A DNA stretch of 64,000 nucleotides from Physcomitrium patens. Its lineage: Eukaryota > Streptophyta > Bryopsida > Funariales > Funariaceae. A model generated the notes under the pieces. The model ran no database searches and was not told the DNA's origin. It saw only the letters and a program-made list of their open reading frames with translations. Shown piece after piece: positions 1-12,523 of the stretch. Both the position numbers and the translations under genes were made by a program. Every line of letters begins with the position of its first letter. Position 1 is the stretch's first letter. The DNA is taken from positions 5,636,052 through 5,700,051 of the forward strand of contig NC_037258.1 in the NCBI RefSeq assembly GCF_000002425.4, read 5' to 3'.

Positions 1-1497
1 GGTGGTGTGCGCTCATTAATTTTATTTTGTCAGACGCTGTGTGTAATTGAGTGAGAGAGAGCGAGAGAGCGAGAGTGTGTGTGTCTTTTCTTAGCTTTGG
101 GGTTGAAGTTTTAAGATCTTTAAATGTGGAGACGAGTACACTCGAAGATCCTCAAGTAGCTTTCTGGTTTTGATTTGTAAACTAATCGATTAACATCTCT
201 GAAGAATCGCAGTTCAAAGTGAATCAGCTAGAGGCTGAATTCCCTGAGCTTTCTGTGAGGCTAGCTTTTGAGCTCGTAAGTCTAAGTGCCGACAGTGGTG
301 CCCCCGAGCTGAAGGTTCAGTGTGACATTCTCAACTCCGAACGTCTGAGTTGGTTTTGAATTAGTGAGTTGATATTCTGTTTATCTTGTCACAGTATACG
401 TATCATTTTCGATGGCTCTGTTTTTCAAGCTCCAGATTTGTTTTATCTGCACGCAGTAGGAATCGGAGGTGGTTTCTTGGCACAGATTGCAACAACCTAC
501 GCTTCACACTTGCGATGTCAATGTATAGCTTCCCTGTGGCTTCATGTTAATCAAATGGTGAGGAGTCTAATTGTATACCCCACGCGAAATGTGTCAGGTG
601 AGAGTATGTTGGATTTATTTCCAGTTTTGAAGAGACCAGAGATTGCCCGAGCAACTAAGTGAAGCTTCAATCCGACCGCACATCCCAAGAACAGGTCAGG
701 TCTTGCAACAAGTGGGAAGCATGAAGGTTATTCAATGCGGCGTTTTTAATACACAATATGCTTGTTCTCTATCTCTAAAAACGTAGACAGGATTCATTTG
801 TGGTGCTTTTGAGGAGAAAGAGGAGGGAGTGTCCGCTGTAGTTTCTGCACATCTTTGCAAATCCAGTTAGTTTGTAAGTGGCTAAGTTTCAATGTGAGAA
901 CGCTGTCGATTGGTAATGGTGACTGATAGGCGTGGATACATGCAGAGTCTATCGGTATGAGACCATCGGCAATTGTTGGAACGAAGGCGGTAGCAATCCC
1001 ATCACGGCAATCTGGGTGGATGCTTGTTGGTTAACCACATACTGCAAGTAGTTTTGGAGTTGCAGTAGTGTGTTGAGAAGGGGTGGCAGGGTGAAAGGAG
1101 GGGTGATCGAGAATTATGCAACTAACTACGTGGGTCAGATGCAAGCCCATCTCAAATGAATAAGGTCAACTAATAGAGGAAAAACAACACGTCATATCCT
1201 GTGTCGCTAAGCCTCAAGTGATCGACAGCGCGAGAAGGAAATGGAAATTAGGTGTTAAAAGCAATCGGCCATTCAGTTTTGAAGCGCTACATCCTAGAAG
1301 CCACAATTTAGCATCATTGACGTTTTGATAGCTGTCATAGCTATCTCGCCTACTTAAGACAAGAGGGTTTATCCATCGTGAGGTGCACTGACGGTAGAAA
1401 CAGGACTGCAGCTTGGAACCCAGGAATTATGAGGTCGCAGCTGCAAATGTCGTCGGGGGTGTGAGACAAATTCAATCAAACATTTTGAAGACGAGGG
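1..1497 (+). other. Upstream / 5' leader region of the glycosyltransferase gene
   Basis: No protein-coding exon is recognised here. A GA-rich then GT-rich simple stretch lies at about 51-84. Short open frames (for example 369-662) have no recognisable family content and many stops follow. The downstream gene's first ATG at 1498 is preceded by an in-frame stop at 1486, so coding does not extend upstream in this frame. The stretch probably holds the transcribed leader, possibly with a leader intron, because the neighbouring gene at 12.5 kb has one. I cannot place the transcription start. Confidence 0.4.
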
Positions 1498-4400
1498 ATG
1501 GATCGATTTTTTTTCCCCACTGAGACCAGAATGTCGAAGCCTCGGCATTTAGGGCCTTCCCCTTCACTGAATCGGTCATTATCAAGACTGTCTTCATCAA
1601 CATCTTTCTCATCGCGGCAGTCAAATTCGAGAATTCACAAATTTCTGATCGCCGGTGGACTACTCTTGTTTGCCACCGTTGCCTTCTTCCAAGTGCATCT
1701 GCCTGGGGCCCCACAAGGCTCCAAGCTTAGTCCTCTTGAGCATGGGAAGTCAGGTTTGTACCATTACTGACTTTCGATCTCAAGCGTTGACAGCCTTTCA
1801 TCGATTTTTTATTTTTGTTTTCTAACATGTACTTTTTAGAAGGTAGTTGTGTATGTCGCCTTTCTTGCACTATATTCGATGCTAGTGCTCACCAGGCAGG
1901 TTACATTTTTGATCGTACGTGTGCTGTGAAAATTCCTCGAGCATTAAGAAATCCCCTCTGTAATGTGATATGTGACTCCTATGATATGACAAGGGGATCA
2001 CGGTGATGTAACATTCGGAAGAACTCAAATTCTTTCTAACGTGTCGATACACCTGGCTGAAGAATGTATCAATTTTAGTGGAAAATGTGGCCCAGGTTTT
2101 ATTGCAATAAATGTCAGTGTTTTCCAGGAATAGTTTCTAATTGTAAATTATTCTGAAGATTTTAGTGCGATATTTACTCAGTTTTCTTGAGAATGGATTC
2201 ATTAATTTCTCGCTCACACATGTCATGGAGAGTTTCCTTTTGCATCCGTGAGGAAACCTCATTTTCTGTTCACTGTCTTTTGATGTGTTCTGGCTCTGAA
2301 TATTCATTGAGAATGATTCGACTTTTGTTTGTTTGTTTGTTTGTTTTTTTTTTTTTTGTTGTTGTTTCTTGATTTTGCTGGGGAATTATAGACAAGGGCG
2401 CTGGAGTTAAACATGCATGGTGGAAGGAGAATGTCGGGGTAAGGGATACCAGCGACTTGGATCTGGTTACTGGTAAAATCAGATCGGTTGAAAAGAGAAA
2501 GTTTGGACGAAGAATGGGAGCAGTGCAACGCGTTGAAGATGACGTAGAGGTGGGAAGTAGTGATGAAGACACAGAAACCGTAGAAGAAATGGGAGATGAT
2601 GGGGATGTAGATGAAGATGAAGATTGGGATCGCTTTGATGTTGATGAAGATGATGCAGTTGTCGAAGATGAGGATGATGACCTTGAGGACATGGATCTGG
2701 CAGTTGTTGCAGAAATGGCGGATCAGGATGGTTTTGAAAGTGTAACAAATGACCCGGACTCTTCCAAAAAATCTGGACAGGAGGGTTTTAGTAAAATAAA
2801 TTCAGCAGTGCCTGAGAAAGGGGGAGTTAAGAAAGTTGCCTCTTCCAAGTCACCAGGTCGTAATCGTGTAAATAATGAAAAAAGTAGCAATAGTAATACT
2901 GATCAACACAGGGGCAAACCAGGTAACTATAAACCCAAACATAACAAAATTGCTAAGGGAAATGCTGTTCCGGATTGGGTTCTTGATGATAAATTGCGTA
3001 TCGAACAGGGCGAAATTTCTGAGACACATCAGAAGGGTTTTGAGAAAGACCTAATAACGGGCATAGAAAAGAGGAAGAGCTCATTCTTTTGGGATCATGC
3101 ACTGGGTGTTCGCAAGAGATCTTTGGAAAATGTGGGCTCTATGGGCTTGGGAGAAATTAAGAACTCAACTGCCATCTATAAGCCTGGCGAGGTTGTGGAA
3201 GACAAACGTGTAGCAACAGGGGACAAAGAAGCAGCCAAAGTAGCTGTGCTGCAGTTGAGAGGCTTCAAGGAAGTCGTTGAGAATTGGAAGGAGCGGTTCA
3301 ACAGCGATGATGAGTTGATAGACGATGATGTTCAGCAACGCCTTGAAGGTGTGCGTGAAATTGAAGATGCTTTGTTGTTGAATGGGGATGTAGCACCAGA
3401 GAAGCCGACACTTTCCAAGAAGTTTGATGCTGCTTTGAAGAAGGGAGGAGGAAGATTTGACCCTATGAATCCTGCCAACAACCCAATGCTTCAAGATCCT
3501 GACACAGATCCCGGGACGTGGATGACGAAGACTGACAAAGAGATGTTAATGGCTATCAAAGGAGGTCGTTTCAGTGGTGGTTTGCCACCCAAGGTCCTCT
3601 TGAGGGGCAATATCCCTGGGACTGTTACTAAGACAGATGCCGAGGTGGATAGACGAGCCTCCGCAGTCGAGGCTTCCAGTTATGCAAGGCAGGAGAAAAG
3701 AGAGATTACCAAATCTATTCTAGCTGAAATCAGCGATCTACGTAGATCCGGCGAGGTACATGGTGCGGGTGGGCTGGGAAAATTCATGGAATTGAGCTCT
3801 CAGAGAAATGGAGATGAGAGGCAATCAGTATATTATCCCGGAATAGGATCTTCACTGTCCTTTTTGAATTTTACGGAAGCTTTCTTGGGGCAAGAGAGCT
3901 GCTCACTTAATGTCTTTATGGCTTGGGTTACCCCTGCACGGGATTTCACAGCCAGGCACCAACGGGCGTTAGAAAGTCTTTTTCGCATTCACCGGAATGC
4001 TTGCGTGGTCATTTTCTCAGACACACTTGAGTTTGATTTCTTCAGTACATTCGTGAAAGAAGGGTACGTCAACCACCAATACTTTCTGTTTACTGTTGTT
4101 TGTTGTTTCCGTTTGCAGCATTGATATCCCCAATTGTTTTGTTGTTTAGAAATTGGCTCCTGTTGAGTTTTAGCTTGTTTTTATCTTGATTACATCCCTG
4201 TGGATCTTTTCACTTCAGGTACAAGGTAGCTGTGGTGCGACCAAATCTGCAGGAGCTTCTAGCAGACACTCCATCTGATGTTTTCTCTGCTGTCTTGCCG
4301 AAGTTGAAAGAGAAGCCTTTGTTTCACTTGCATATTACTGAACTTCTAAGATTAGCAGCTCTTTACAGGTAAGTTTCTAAGCATCTTCGAGTTGTTTTTC

Positions 4401-5469
4401 TTCGGTGAACTGAATCTAACAATTTGAGTGGAACAATGTACGCGAAGTTTTTTTTTTTTTTTTTTTAATTATTGCTCCCTCCTTCAGATCATCTCCCCAT
4501 TTGATGGCAAGGTTCAACGATGATGAACAATTGGAATCTATGCAGGTTTGGAGGAATATATCTGGACATGGATGTGCTTGTCTTGCGACCTATGGACAAT
4601 CTACGCAATACTTTAGGTTCTGAAATCACTGCGAACGGAAACCTACGACTTAGTGGTGCTGTTTTGGTCTTCGAGAAGTCCAGGTTCGGATTGCCACCTT
4701 TGTATGAGTTGATCAAATTTCTCTTTTTCCTTGTAATACACCTACCTGAACGAATTAGCTCCTTTTTGTCCGACTGAGCATGCAGGATTGAACACAACTG
4801 AATCTGCTAACTATTTGCTTCATAATATAAATGATTTTAAAAAAAAAATAAAAAAATCCTCTGATTTGGTTCTGTTTATTAGATTGACTTCATTCAAATT
4901 GTGAATCTGAATTTGTTCACGCAGTCTATTTCTGAAGAAGTGTATGGAGGAATTCACGAGGACGTACGACGAGACATTAGATCAGTATAATGGAGCAGAT
5001 CTCTTGACACGAGTTGCCAATTCTACTGTTGATGAAGAGGGTACTACATGGACAAAGCTGCCGCATTTGTTGAAGATTCAAGGGCCGTCTACGTTTTTTC
5101 CACTGGATTCAAGTGGGATCTCAAAGTGAGTCCAATCTCTTGCTTCAAAATTAGTTGGATTTTCTGTAGTCTTGGTTCTGGTGTACTCCCCCGGACACAC
5201 AAGTCTCCATGTTAACTTACGGATTGTGTTAATCTTTCTGATTTTTCGTTTTTTCGTGTTTTTTTTTCCTCCTTGTGAACAGATTCTTTGCAGCACCTAA
5301 AGATGACATCGTGAAAGAAAAGCAACGGAACCTGCTGATCAGAATTTCCGAAGAGGCAATCACTGTCCATTTGTGGAACAGTGTTACATCGAGCCTAGTT
5401 ACGGAGCCAAATAGTCTTGTAGAAACCATTCTGAGCCGATCTTGTCTGCGATGTGAGAATGTTCTATGA
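1498..5469 (+). CDS. Type II membrane glycosyltransferase, DXD / alpha-1,4-glycosyltransferase (GT32-like) family
   Basis: Six exons, each with GT-AG borders and all joining in phase: 1498-1753, 2392-4063, 4219-4368, 4546-4683, 4925-5125 and 5283-5469 (2604 nt, 867 aa plus stop). The start at 1498 has purine at -3 and G at +4 and follows an in-frame stop at 1486; a second Met at 1531 would shorten it by 11 residues. The basic Ser/Arg-rich N-terminus leads into one hydrophobic segment (residues ~49-68, FLIAGGLLLFATVAFFQVHL), a type II signal anchor typical of Golgi glycosyltransferases. A very acidic Asp/Glu stretch follows (~133-187), then a charged stem, then the catalytic part from about residue 585. 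The sugar-nucleotide DXD motif is DMD at 700-702 within FGGIYLDMDVLVLRP. The C-terminal NGADLLTR block matches the plant alpha-1,4-glycosyltransferase conserved region (Arabidopsis At4g19900-like proteins). The family transfers a sugar from a nucleotide sugar in the Golgi lumen; donor and acceptor cannot be told from sequence. The N-terminal half is longer than in the Arabidopsis relative as I recall it. Confidence 0.88.
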
Positions 5470-7195
5470 TTGTCTCAGATTTTTTGAACCCGGAAATTGT
5501 ATAAGATTAGTATCTATGTACCATAAGATTAACATTTGTGTACCGTATATACCGCAGCAATATCTTTTCTATGTTTATTTTGTTCTCTTATTATTGTTAT
5601 TTTTATGATTTTGAAAGAAACGTAGGTAACAGCGTAGTTGGTAGGACCAATGAACGGGAACAACTGGCAGTTGGTTTAATATCAAACCGAGCTAAACGCC
5701 CAATTGACTGCTGCATCAGTGATTTCTTTTCCCAAAACCTTGTTCTAAAATATGAAGATACTTATCTGAAATGATGTCGGAGATGAAAGTTTTACACAAA
5801 GCATATAGCCAATTTTCAAGTTCGGAACGTGGATGACCTTTTTCGGCTTTTTCTATGATTCCAAGCTTTTAAGATGCGAAATCATTTTTTTTTAAAGAAA
5901 TCGGCAATTGTGAAGGCTCTATGAGACACTGACAAGTCTGGTGACTTCCATTGGAATCCTTCAAAGCCAAAATCCTAATGTCTACAGTCTGCCATCTGCA
6001 GCATTAATTCACCATAGAGCAGTTAATACCGAAATCTTACGACCTCGGCAATTGTTATGCGAATGCAGGCTTGTAAAAGCATATGAAGTGGAACAATCCA
6101 AACGGCTTTTGATGCCAACACTACCAGTTTTGAATTCTCATAAGTTTTTGTTAGCAATTTGGAAAAAAAGAGATTTAAAAAGAACCTGTGTGCCGATTAT
6201 TTGGTGAAGTACGCAGCTATTCCAACATTGCGTTCTCCGGAGCAACGCTTCCGTATTCACACCTAAGATTCCATTTCGGATATTTCCATTTTCCCCAAAT
6301 CAATCCTCACAGCTATTTTAATGAAGAAAAACCGTGGCACCGCAGCCGGATAGAACCTGGATTTTCTTTCACCCTGAGTTTGAAGAATCACTTCATTGGA
6401 CTCTGAAACTTGCAGCCGAAAAGCGAGATTTATGACATCCTCCGCTTGATGGAATAAAACTTTTAGTGCTAGGGTTTAGGAGTAGGGCTAAAAATTAAGG
6501 TTCTTTTTTCTTCGACTCAAGTGCTGTGATTCGGGTTAGTAATGGAATTTGAATCAGAACTTGGAAACTTGTCAGGCCAAGCAGGAGTATCGGAACAATA
6601 ACAAAGCATATTCTTCTTCAATCATGTGGGCATGTGACATTAGGACAGTTGCCACTACAACATTTGGGTGCCTTTTCTTTTAGTGCAATACATTAGAAAG
6701 TGAGTTATTGATGTACAATATTACACAATACAATGATGGATCACAATGCAATGAGTATAACTGGGTATCACCACACATTTTTATTAGAACCCTAACAAAA
6801 TAAAACAAAATTGGAATCAGAGCTATTTGCATTGTGTTTGAAATAGTATGTTAAAGCAAGGAGATCTTCAATGTTTATTGAAATGGTGGAAATTAATTGC
6901 TATATAAGTTTGTTCTTTAAATTAGCATTACAACAATAAAAGTGAAGTAAAACAAACACCATATATCCCTCAATAGACAATATAGTCTAAGGCCATGGAA
7001 TATGGTGCTTGGCATCAACCTTGGATGTTGAACCTCTCTCTACCTTTGTAATTTTTTAACACTTCAATGAGATGTGTATTGATGAACTAAGAGATGAATG
7101 AGGAGTATGAAGATATGTAATGCCCTTTGGATAGAATGGATAGACACTGTTGTCTTTAATATATGAGATAATGAACAAGGTAACCTCCATAAAAT

Positions 7196-7196
<1 letters not shown>
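5470..7196. other. 3' flank and intergenic DNA
   Basis: Directly after the glycosyltransferase stop. The first few hundred bases are probably 3' untranslated sequence. Open frames of 60-90 codons at 5538, 5941 and 6188 have no motif I recognise and overlap or adjoin one another in different frames, so I treat them as chance. AT content rises after ~6700. No RNA gene or element is seen. Confidence 0.4.

Positions 7197-7226
<30 letters not shown>
7197..7226. repeat. (TA)n microsatellite
   Basis: Uninterrupted alternating T and A over about 30 bases, read directly. Confidence 0.9.
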
Positions 7227-7230
<4 letters not shown>

Positions 7231-7254
7231 TTAAAAAACTATTTGAAAATCACA

Positions 7255-7600
7255 TGGACACTAAAGCTTGGAAAGTCCACCGACCGATGACCGAAGCTTC
7301 AGCCTCCCTTCGTGGAGAGACGCAGTGGGAGCAGGCCCGTGGCCTTGATTATGCACGGAACGGTCGTATCCATCCCCAGATTTCAGGCCCCCGGGTACCG
7401 AGAATGACATTACCACTTGGAAAATTGATATGACAGTTGAGATCCCCAAACGGTGGGCCTTTTCACACTGCGCGTGAGCTTTTGGCAGGCAAACAAGGGG
7501 TCTATAGTCTTGTGTTGAGCTGAGTGGAGGGGTCCCTTTGAATGGTATGCACCACCTATGCACAATATAGAGACGTGGTTTAGAGTGGCCCTTGGAATAT
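7255..7600. other. GC-rich island of unknown nature
   Basis: About 340 bases much richer in G and C than the AT-rich DNA on both sides, with sharp edges. The minus strand is open for 100 codons (7563-7261), but the product has no recognisable domain, and no intron-exon logic is visible. The plus strand contains a GGAAAGTCC string near 7269 that resembles part of the conserved region I of RNase P/MRP RNAs. The matching distal conserved region and a Pol III upstream element are not seen, so I do not call an RNA gene. It could be a gene relic or an inserted fragment. Confidence 0.3.
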
Positions 7601-8022
7601 TCTTTCTTTTTATTTTTTTGCCCTTTTTTAAAAATGGTTTTTTATTTTATTTTACAAGATTCTTAAATACATGCATCATTCTACCTTACCCTAATTTAAA
7701 TGAAATGAAACAATTTGGGATAGTTGTTATTTGAAATGACAACCTGTTTACCACCTTGCCAATGTACTTGAATCAACAAGTTGGATTACAGAAGTATATG
7801 ATAAAATTATTCCTCGAGCATTTTAAACATAAAATTTAAATCGGAATTATCTTTTGAGTGTATAATCATACATATAATAAAATAGTATTACATTTTTTTC
7901 TTAGTTTTATAATGAATTAAGTTGAAGTATTAGTAAAAAAATCGATCATATTTAAAGCAGCGATGTTTTTTTTATTAAAATTATCTCTGAGAAATTGTTA
8001 CACGCACTAAAAGTGTGTGTGT
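7601..8022. other. AT-rich intergenic DNA
   Basis: Homopolymer runs and AT-rich sequence; I see no gene, RNA or element here. Confidence 0.4.
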
Positions 8023-8038
8023 ATAAATAAATAAATAA

Positions 8039-8081
<43 letters not shown>
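8023..8081. repeat. Compound microsatellite (TAAA)n(CA)n(TA)n
   Basis: Three simple repeats follow one another directly: AAAT units, then about 8 AC units, then about 13 AT units. Confidence 0.9.
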
Positions 8082-8599
8082 CATTGAGCTAATTAAATAG
8101 AAGACTTGCACTTACAATTTCAAAAAAACGAAGCTCAAAATTGCATCAACTGTTGTGGTAGGCACAACCAATTTATAAAACTATTCACATTAGATGAGTT
8201 TTCGGTGTGTTTTTAGGATTTTTCTCAATAAGAAGGTCCATACTAATTTATAATAAAAAATCGATTGAAGAATCCACAAACACTCAACACATAGTTTTAA
8301 TAAGTCATTTGCTTGTTTTTCTACGTTATGTGTACACAACTTTCAGAAACAGATCCCGATTCGAACAGTGAATCTATTGGCTCTTGGCAACAAACACACC
8401 AATGCATAACCCCTCAAATGGTTGTAATATCAGATAAATTCCATCCAGTGTTTTACACCATAAAGAGAACTAAACACGGACCCACCAAAAAAAACACGAA
8501 AGCAAATTAAGGACCGACTGAACCAGCTCGTCAAGCATGATGTCTTTTGCTTTTTCCAATGCAAAATAAAATACTTTTTACTATTCAAGCTTCATGACA

Positions 8600-9090
8600 A
8601 ATTTGGCATTCCTGGTTAAGGGGGGTTTCCAATTCGGAATCGACGCCCGTCCAATTCTGGCAGCGTAGCCAAACATTGCCGCGCAGAATCTATCGTCCCC
8701 GCGACAGAATCGGCGTGTGTGACGTCATCGAAGAACAAAAAAGCTTCTAGCAGCGCGTATCGCGAACGTGGGGATCGTGCTCTTGGGAACGGACCTCCGA
8801 GGGCCCGGCAACTCGAGTCCCATACCGTCCTCTGGCACTGTATAGTTTTCATCCATGAGCAGTATTCATCTAGTGGATGAACATGGTGTTGGGTTATGGG
8901 ACATGTGACCGAACCGACTTGGGGGGGGGGGATTTGCATTAGACCCGTTTTGTTGTGAGGGCTTTGTGGTGAAGATGAGGCTCTCTCGCTGTTTACATTG
9001 GTGAAAGAGCTTGTCTTCTTCGTGTGTGCCCCCTTACTACGCAACTTGCGTGATTGCACTTGCCTTGACAGCAGCATCTGAAGAGGGCGC
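8600..9090. other. GC-richer island with a 153-codon minus-strand open frame
   Basis: From about 8616 to 9077 the minus strand is open for 153 codons. The predicted peptide is Ser/Arg/Pro-rich without a domain, membrane span or signal I can name. The stretch contains a run of nine Gs near 8922. The open length may simply follow from local GC content. It lies midway between the two recognised genes and could be part of a regulatory region or an unrecognised first exon. Confidence 0.25.
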
Positions 9091-9933
9091 TTGACACGTA
9101 GGAAAAATAAAACGCTGTTGATTTAGCACTGCCCACTTGATTAGCCTCGTTGACAGATATTTCATTACGAACTTTTCCTGCTTCCTCTCAATACAAGGAT
9201 CTTCTACATTTATATTTCTCTATATATTTGTGTGTCAATATATATGTATAGATATACACGTGTGATTTTCATAACATGCCAAACTTGCATTGAATGGGTT
9301 GCTTGTGACAAATGTTGTTTAACGTGTGATTGCAAGTTCTCTAGTGATAATCTCATCTAATTTCTTGCTGAGTGTGACTAGAAGAATAATATGAAAGTAC
9401 TTGCCGGAAACTATAGTTATTTTCATTTTTTTTTATAGTAATTATCGACTGCTTGCATTCCTCCAGAGAATCGTGAAAATGTTTTAGTCACTGTTTTTGA
9501 TCATAGCATCTGTGCATTACGTATGCGTTTTTTGCATTGAAAATAAAAAATAAATAAAAAAAATCTCTTAACATGGGAATTAATTAACCCTTGTGTAGAC
9601 CTCGTTTTTTAACAGCATTTTTTTTTATCACTTTCTATTCCTACATTAAACATTAGAACTTCATTCAAGCATTGGGTACATGAATTTTTAGATTTGCCTC
9701 AGAATTCACTTATAAACACTTAAAAGTTGTCATCGCTCTCAATCATTCATCTAAACATCAATTGTGTTCACCAACGACGTTTTTATTGATTCATTTATTC
9801 ATTTTTTTGCTTTGCATTTTCGGTTTTCTAATGTTACAGATAAAAGTTTAGAATCATTTATTCTGAAGAAGCAGTGTTCAATGGCGGTGACAAAGACCGC
9901 CACCATTCAAAATGCCAAAATTTGTATGTCTGT

Positions 9934-10020
9934 GTATTAGAATAACAATAGCATCAACACACACTCACACATTGTTTTATCTTATGTGAGTGTGTGTTGA
10001 TGCTATTGTTATTCTAATAC
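9934..10020. repeat. Perfect inverted repeat / hairpin, 36-bp arms, 15-nt loop
   Basis: Left arm 9934-9969, loop 9970-9984, right arm 9985-10020. The arms are exact reverse complements over 36 bases, as read base by base. An 87-nt RNA across it would fold into a near-perfect stem. It could be a small palindromic transposon relic, a young hairpin small-RNA locus, or the result of a template switch during replication. Perfect arms imply recent origin or selection. Confidence 0.85.
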
Positions 10021-10179
10021 AATGATTATTATATTTAATCTCATTTGTCTTTACTCTCTAAGCAAGTGTAATACACAATATCCTCTATTTTTAAATAGAA
10101 GAAAAGGAAGAAAGCAAAGGGATGGTTTAAGAACAAGGCAAACTATGAATGCTCTGATATTATTCTGGTTGTGTTGTCA

Positions 10180-10183
<4 letters not shown>

Positions 10184-10210
<27 letters not shown>
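10184..10210. repeat. (TA)n microsatellite
   Basis: About 13 alternating AT units, read directly. Confidence 0.9.
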
Positions 10211-10450
10211 TCCTCAAGACAGAGTTTCGCCCTGATCATTTGAATATTTCTGTGGTGAAAGACTAACCCAGCCTGGGGGGATCCATCACGATTCGGTGAT
10301 TAGGATTACGAGGAAAAAATGGAAAGTCACAGGGAGTTTTGAGCAGCCAGTAACAGGTGCCCATGTCAAAGGGATGAATCTCACCTCCCTTTGACAACTG
10401 TTGCCTACTAACCAATGTGGTCTTAATGTGAAGGCGCCTGGGGAATCAGT

Positions 10451-10491
10451 AACGAATGAATGAACGAACGAATGAATGAACGAACGAATGA
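10451..10491. repeat. GAAT/GAAC tetranucleotide microsatellite
   Basis: Ten or so 4-base units alternating between GAAT and GAAC, in the presumed promoter region of the senescence-domain gene. Confidence 0.85.
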
Positions 10492-10499
10492 TAGAAGGC

Positions 10500-12523
10500 A
10501 ACAGAATCCTGTCTAAGAATGGACCCCCCCCGTCCCCGTTCTTTTCATGATTCTCGAATCAGAAATCGGGAAACAAGGCAGGCGGCGATTATTCATCCAC
10601 AATTGGATGAACCGATCGCACGGTTGTAGGAGAACTTTTGCGATTGTGCTCCATACGGGCATGGGTTCCCGTGATGGTGTGTGTCATGGAATGGGAGCGA
10701 CATGAGGCAGTTTACGGGGGGTGAATGCGCTGGCCATGCAACGTGGAAGGCTTAGCGAGGAGAGGCATCGGTAAAGCGGCAACGAGGCCCTATAGGGAAT
10801 ATCTAACTCCGCCTTCCCATCCCTCCTCCCCTTTAGAAAGGCAATTTCGCCACCATTCCGCATTTCGTCGTCGTCATCGTCGTTGTTGTTACATCTCTTT
10901 GCTCTATTGATCAATAGTACTGTAGGAGCTAGTTGTCTGCACTAATCTTTACCTGCACGGATTCCATTAGCTATATCCCTCCTACTCACTCTCCCCTCAT
11001 TTGTCACTTTCTCAGTTGTATCATAACCAATTCTGCCCACGCTTGCCAATTCTGCACCCGATTGCTTGAACTCGCAGCAGCAGCAGCAGCAGCTTGTTAT
11101 AACAACTCCTGCAGCAAAAACATCCATCTAAGAGATCTGAGTTTTCTTGGTTTGGTGCTCGCAATTGCAGATCAGGGTTGGGTTTTGCTTTAGGTATGGG
11201 ATTCGATTTTATATCTTTTGTTTCTTCTTCTCCCATACTGGGACTGATGAATTGTCCGCGGAGGTCGGTGAGTGTGTGTGACTGCAGGAATTGGTCTGGG
11301 TGCTGTAGATTTTGAGTTTGACGTTTGGGGTTGGGATGGGTGTGTGTTTGAAGTTGAGTAGAGTGGCTTGCAGAGGGATCCTATTGTGCATGCATGGTTG
11401 TTGCTGCATTTGGTAATGCTAGAGGGCGTGTGTGTGTGTGTGTGTGTGGATGCGATGGGTCGCCTGGACTGGTTTGTAAGAATGGTGTATGACTGTGGTG
11501 CCGCGATGTTGCAGTAGAATAGTGCGGATCGTGGAGTTTGTTTGTAGTAGGGAGGATTTGAGGAGAAGCTGTGAGAATATGACGCGGGGGACGAATACCT
11601 CTCGAACTTTATCCGGTAGCCGCTGAACTGTTCTCAGGTTGTGAATAAGAATTGAATAGAGGTTCAATGGAGTTACGCATTGGATGTGAACAGTGGATCA
11701 TCGTTTGATGTTCTGAATCCGGGGAAGGTATGTCGGGTTATGAATTGGTGCAGTGGGGACTCTTGGCCAAGTCTGCACCATGATCACCATGAAGTCGTCG
11801 ACGGTCACGTGCTTTGTATCTACTTCAGATCATTGGAGGCTGTGGGTTCAGCATGGTCTGATTCTGATTCTTTAACCCCACGGATTTGGCTGCTACAGAT
11901 CACCCTCGAACAACTTATGTGCTGCATTTTCTTTCTCTTCTTTACTTGCGCATCCATGCGATGTTCTTGTCTGAACTGATTGCTTTTCGATTTGTGATGT
12001 TGTAATCTAACGACATGTTTCAATAAATTTAAATGCGGGTCCGCTGCTTTAGCGCTAAAAAAATACTCGTGTGTTTTGGACCTTTTTATAATGGCCAAAT
12101 TGCGGTCGGTGCACTTGTGCATGCGGATTTGGCCTATATGAAAGAAGCACAGTGCTCCGTCTTTCTCGTGCAGTCACTTGTACAGTTGGTTGGTTTCACA
12201 TCATTCGTGCTCGTTTCATCCATTATTTGATGTTGCGCAATTATGTTATCTCTCATAATTAGTATTTACGAAGCTGTTCTTCGTTGTGTTCTCTGGAATA
12301 TAAACTGTAGATGTGGTTCGAGCGCCTACAACTATATGAGTAGGCTGGTCAACTATGTAGCGGGAAAGGCGTTCTGAAAGGTTAAAAGTGACGAGAGTGT
12401 CGTCTGTGCGGGTGTGCGAGACATTCTGCTCATGCATGTGTTGAAAGCTTGTTTTTGCAGGTGAGGACGTGGGAAGCACATCCGTGAAGGACTTTGTAGG
12501 ATAAAGAACTTGTAAATCTGGGC
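10500..12523 (+). promoter_or_regulatory. Promoter and 5' leader of the senescence-domain gene, with a predicted leader intron
   Basis: The region is GC-richer than the surrounding DNA and contains a CAG run (11074-11093) and a TG run (11428-11448). A strong donor, AAG followed by GTATGT, lies at 11727/11728. A good acceptor, TTTTTGCAG, ends at 12460, 63 bases before the ATG. Together they predict a ~733-nt intron at 11728-12460 that would remove many upstream ATGs. The transcription start may lie near 10.9 kb, but I cannot fix it. Open frames inside this stretch (10933, 11680, 12033) have no recognisable content and I treat them as non-coding. Confidence 0.45.

Noticed and set aside
369-662. 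97-codon open frame in the leader
   Set aside because: No domain, poor content, and it lies in a probable untranslated leader.
2270-2748. Minus-strand open frames rich in Ser or His/Pro
   Set aside because: They are the antisense of the acidic-coding exon of the glycosyltransferase; its GAT/GAA-rich codons create open antisense frames.
7255-7600. RNase MRP/P RNA gene
   Set aside because: Only one short conserved-region-like string is present; the distal conserved region and Pol III promoter elements are not found.
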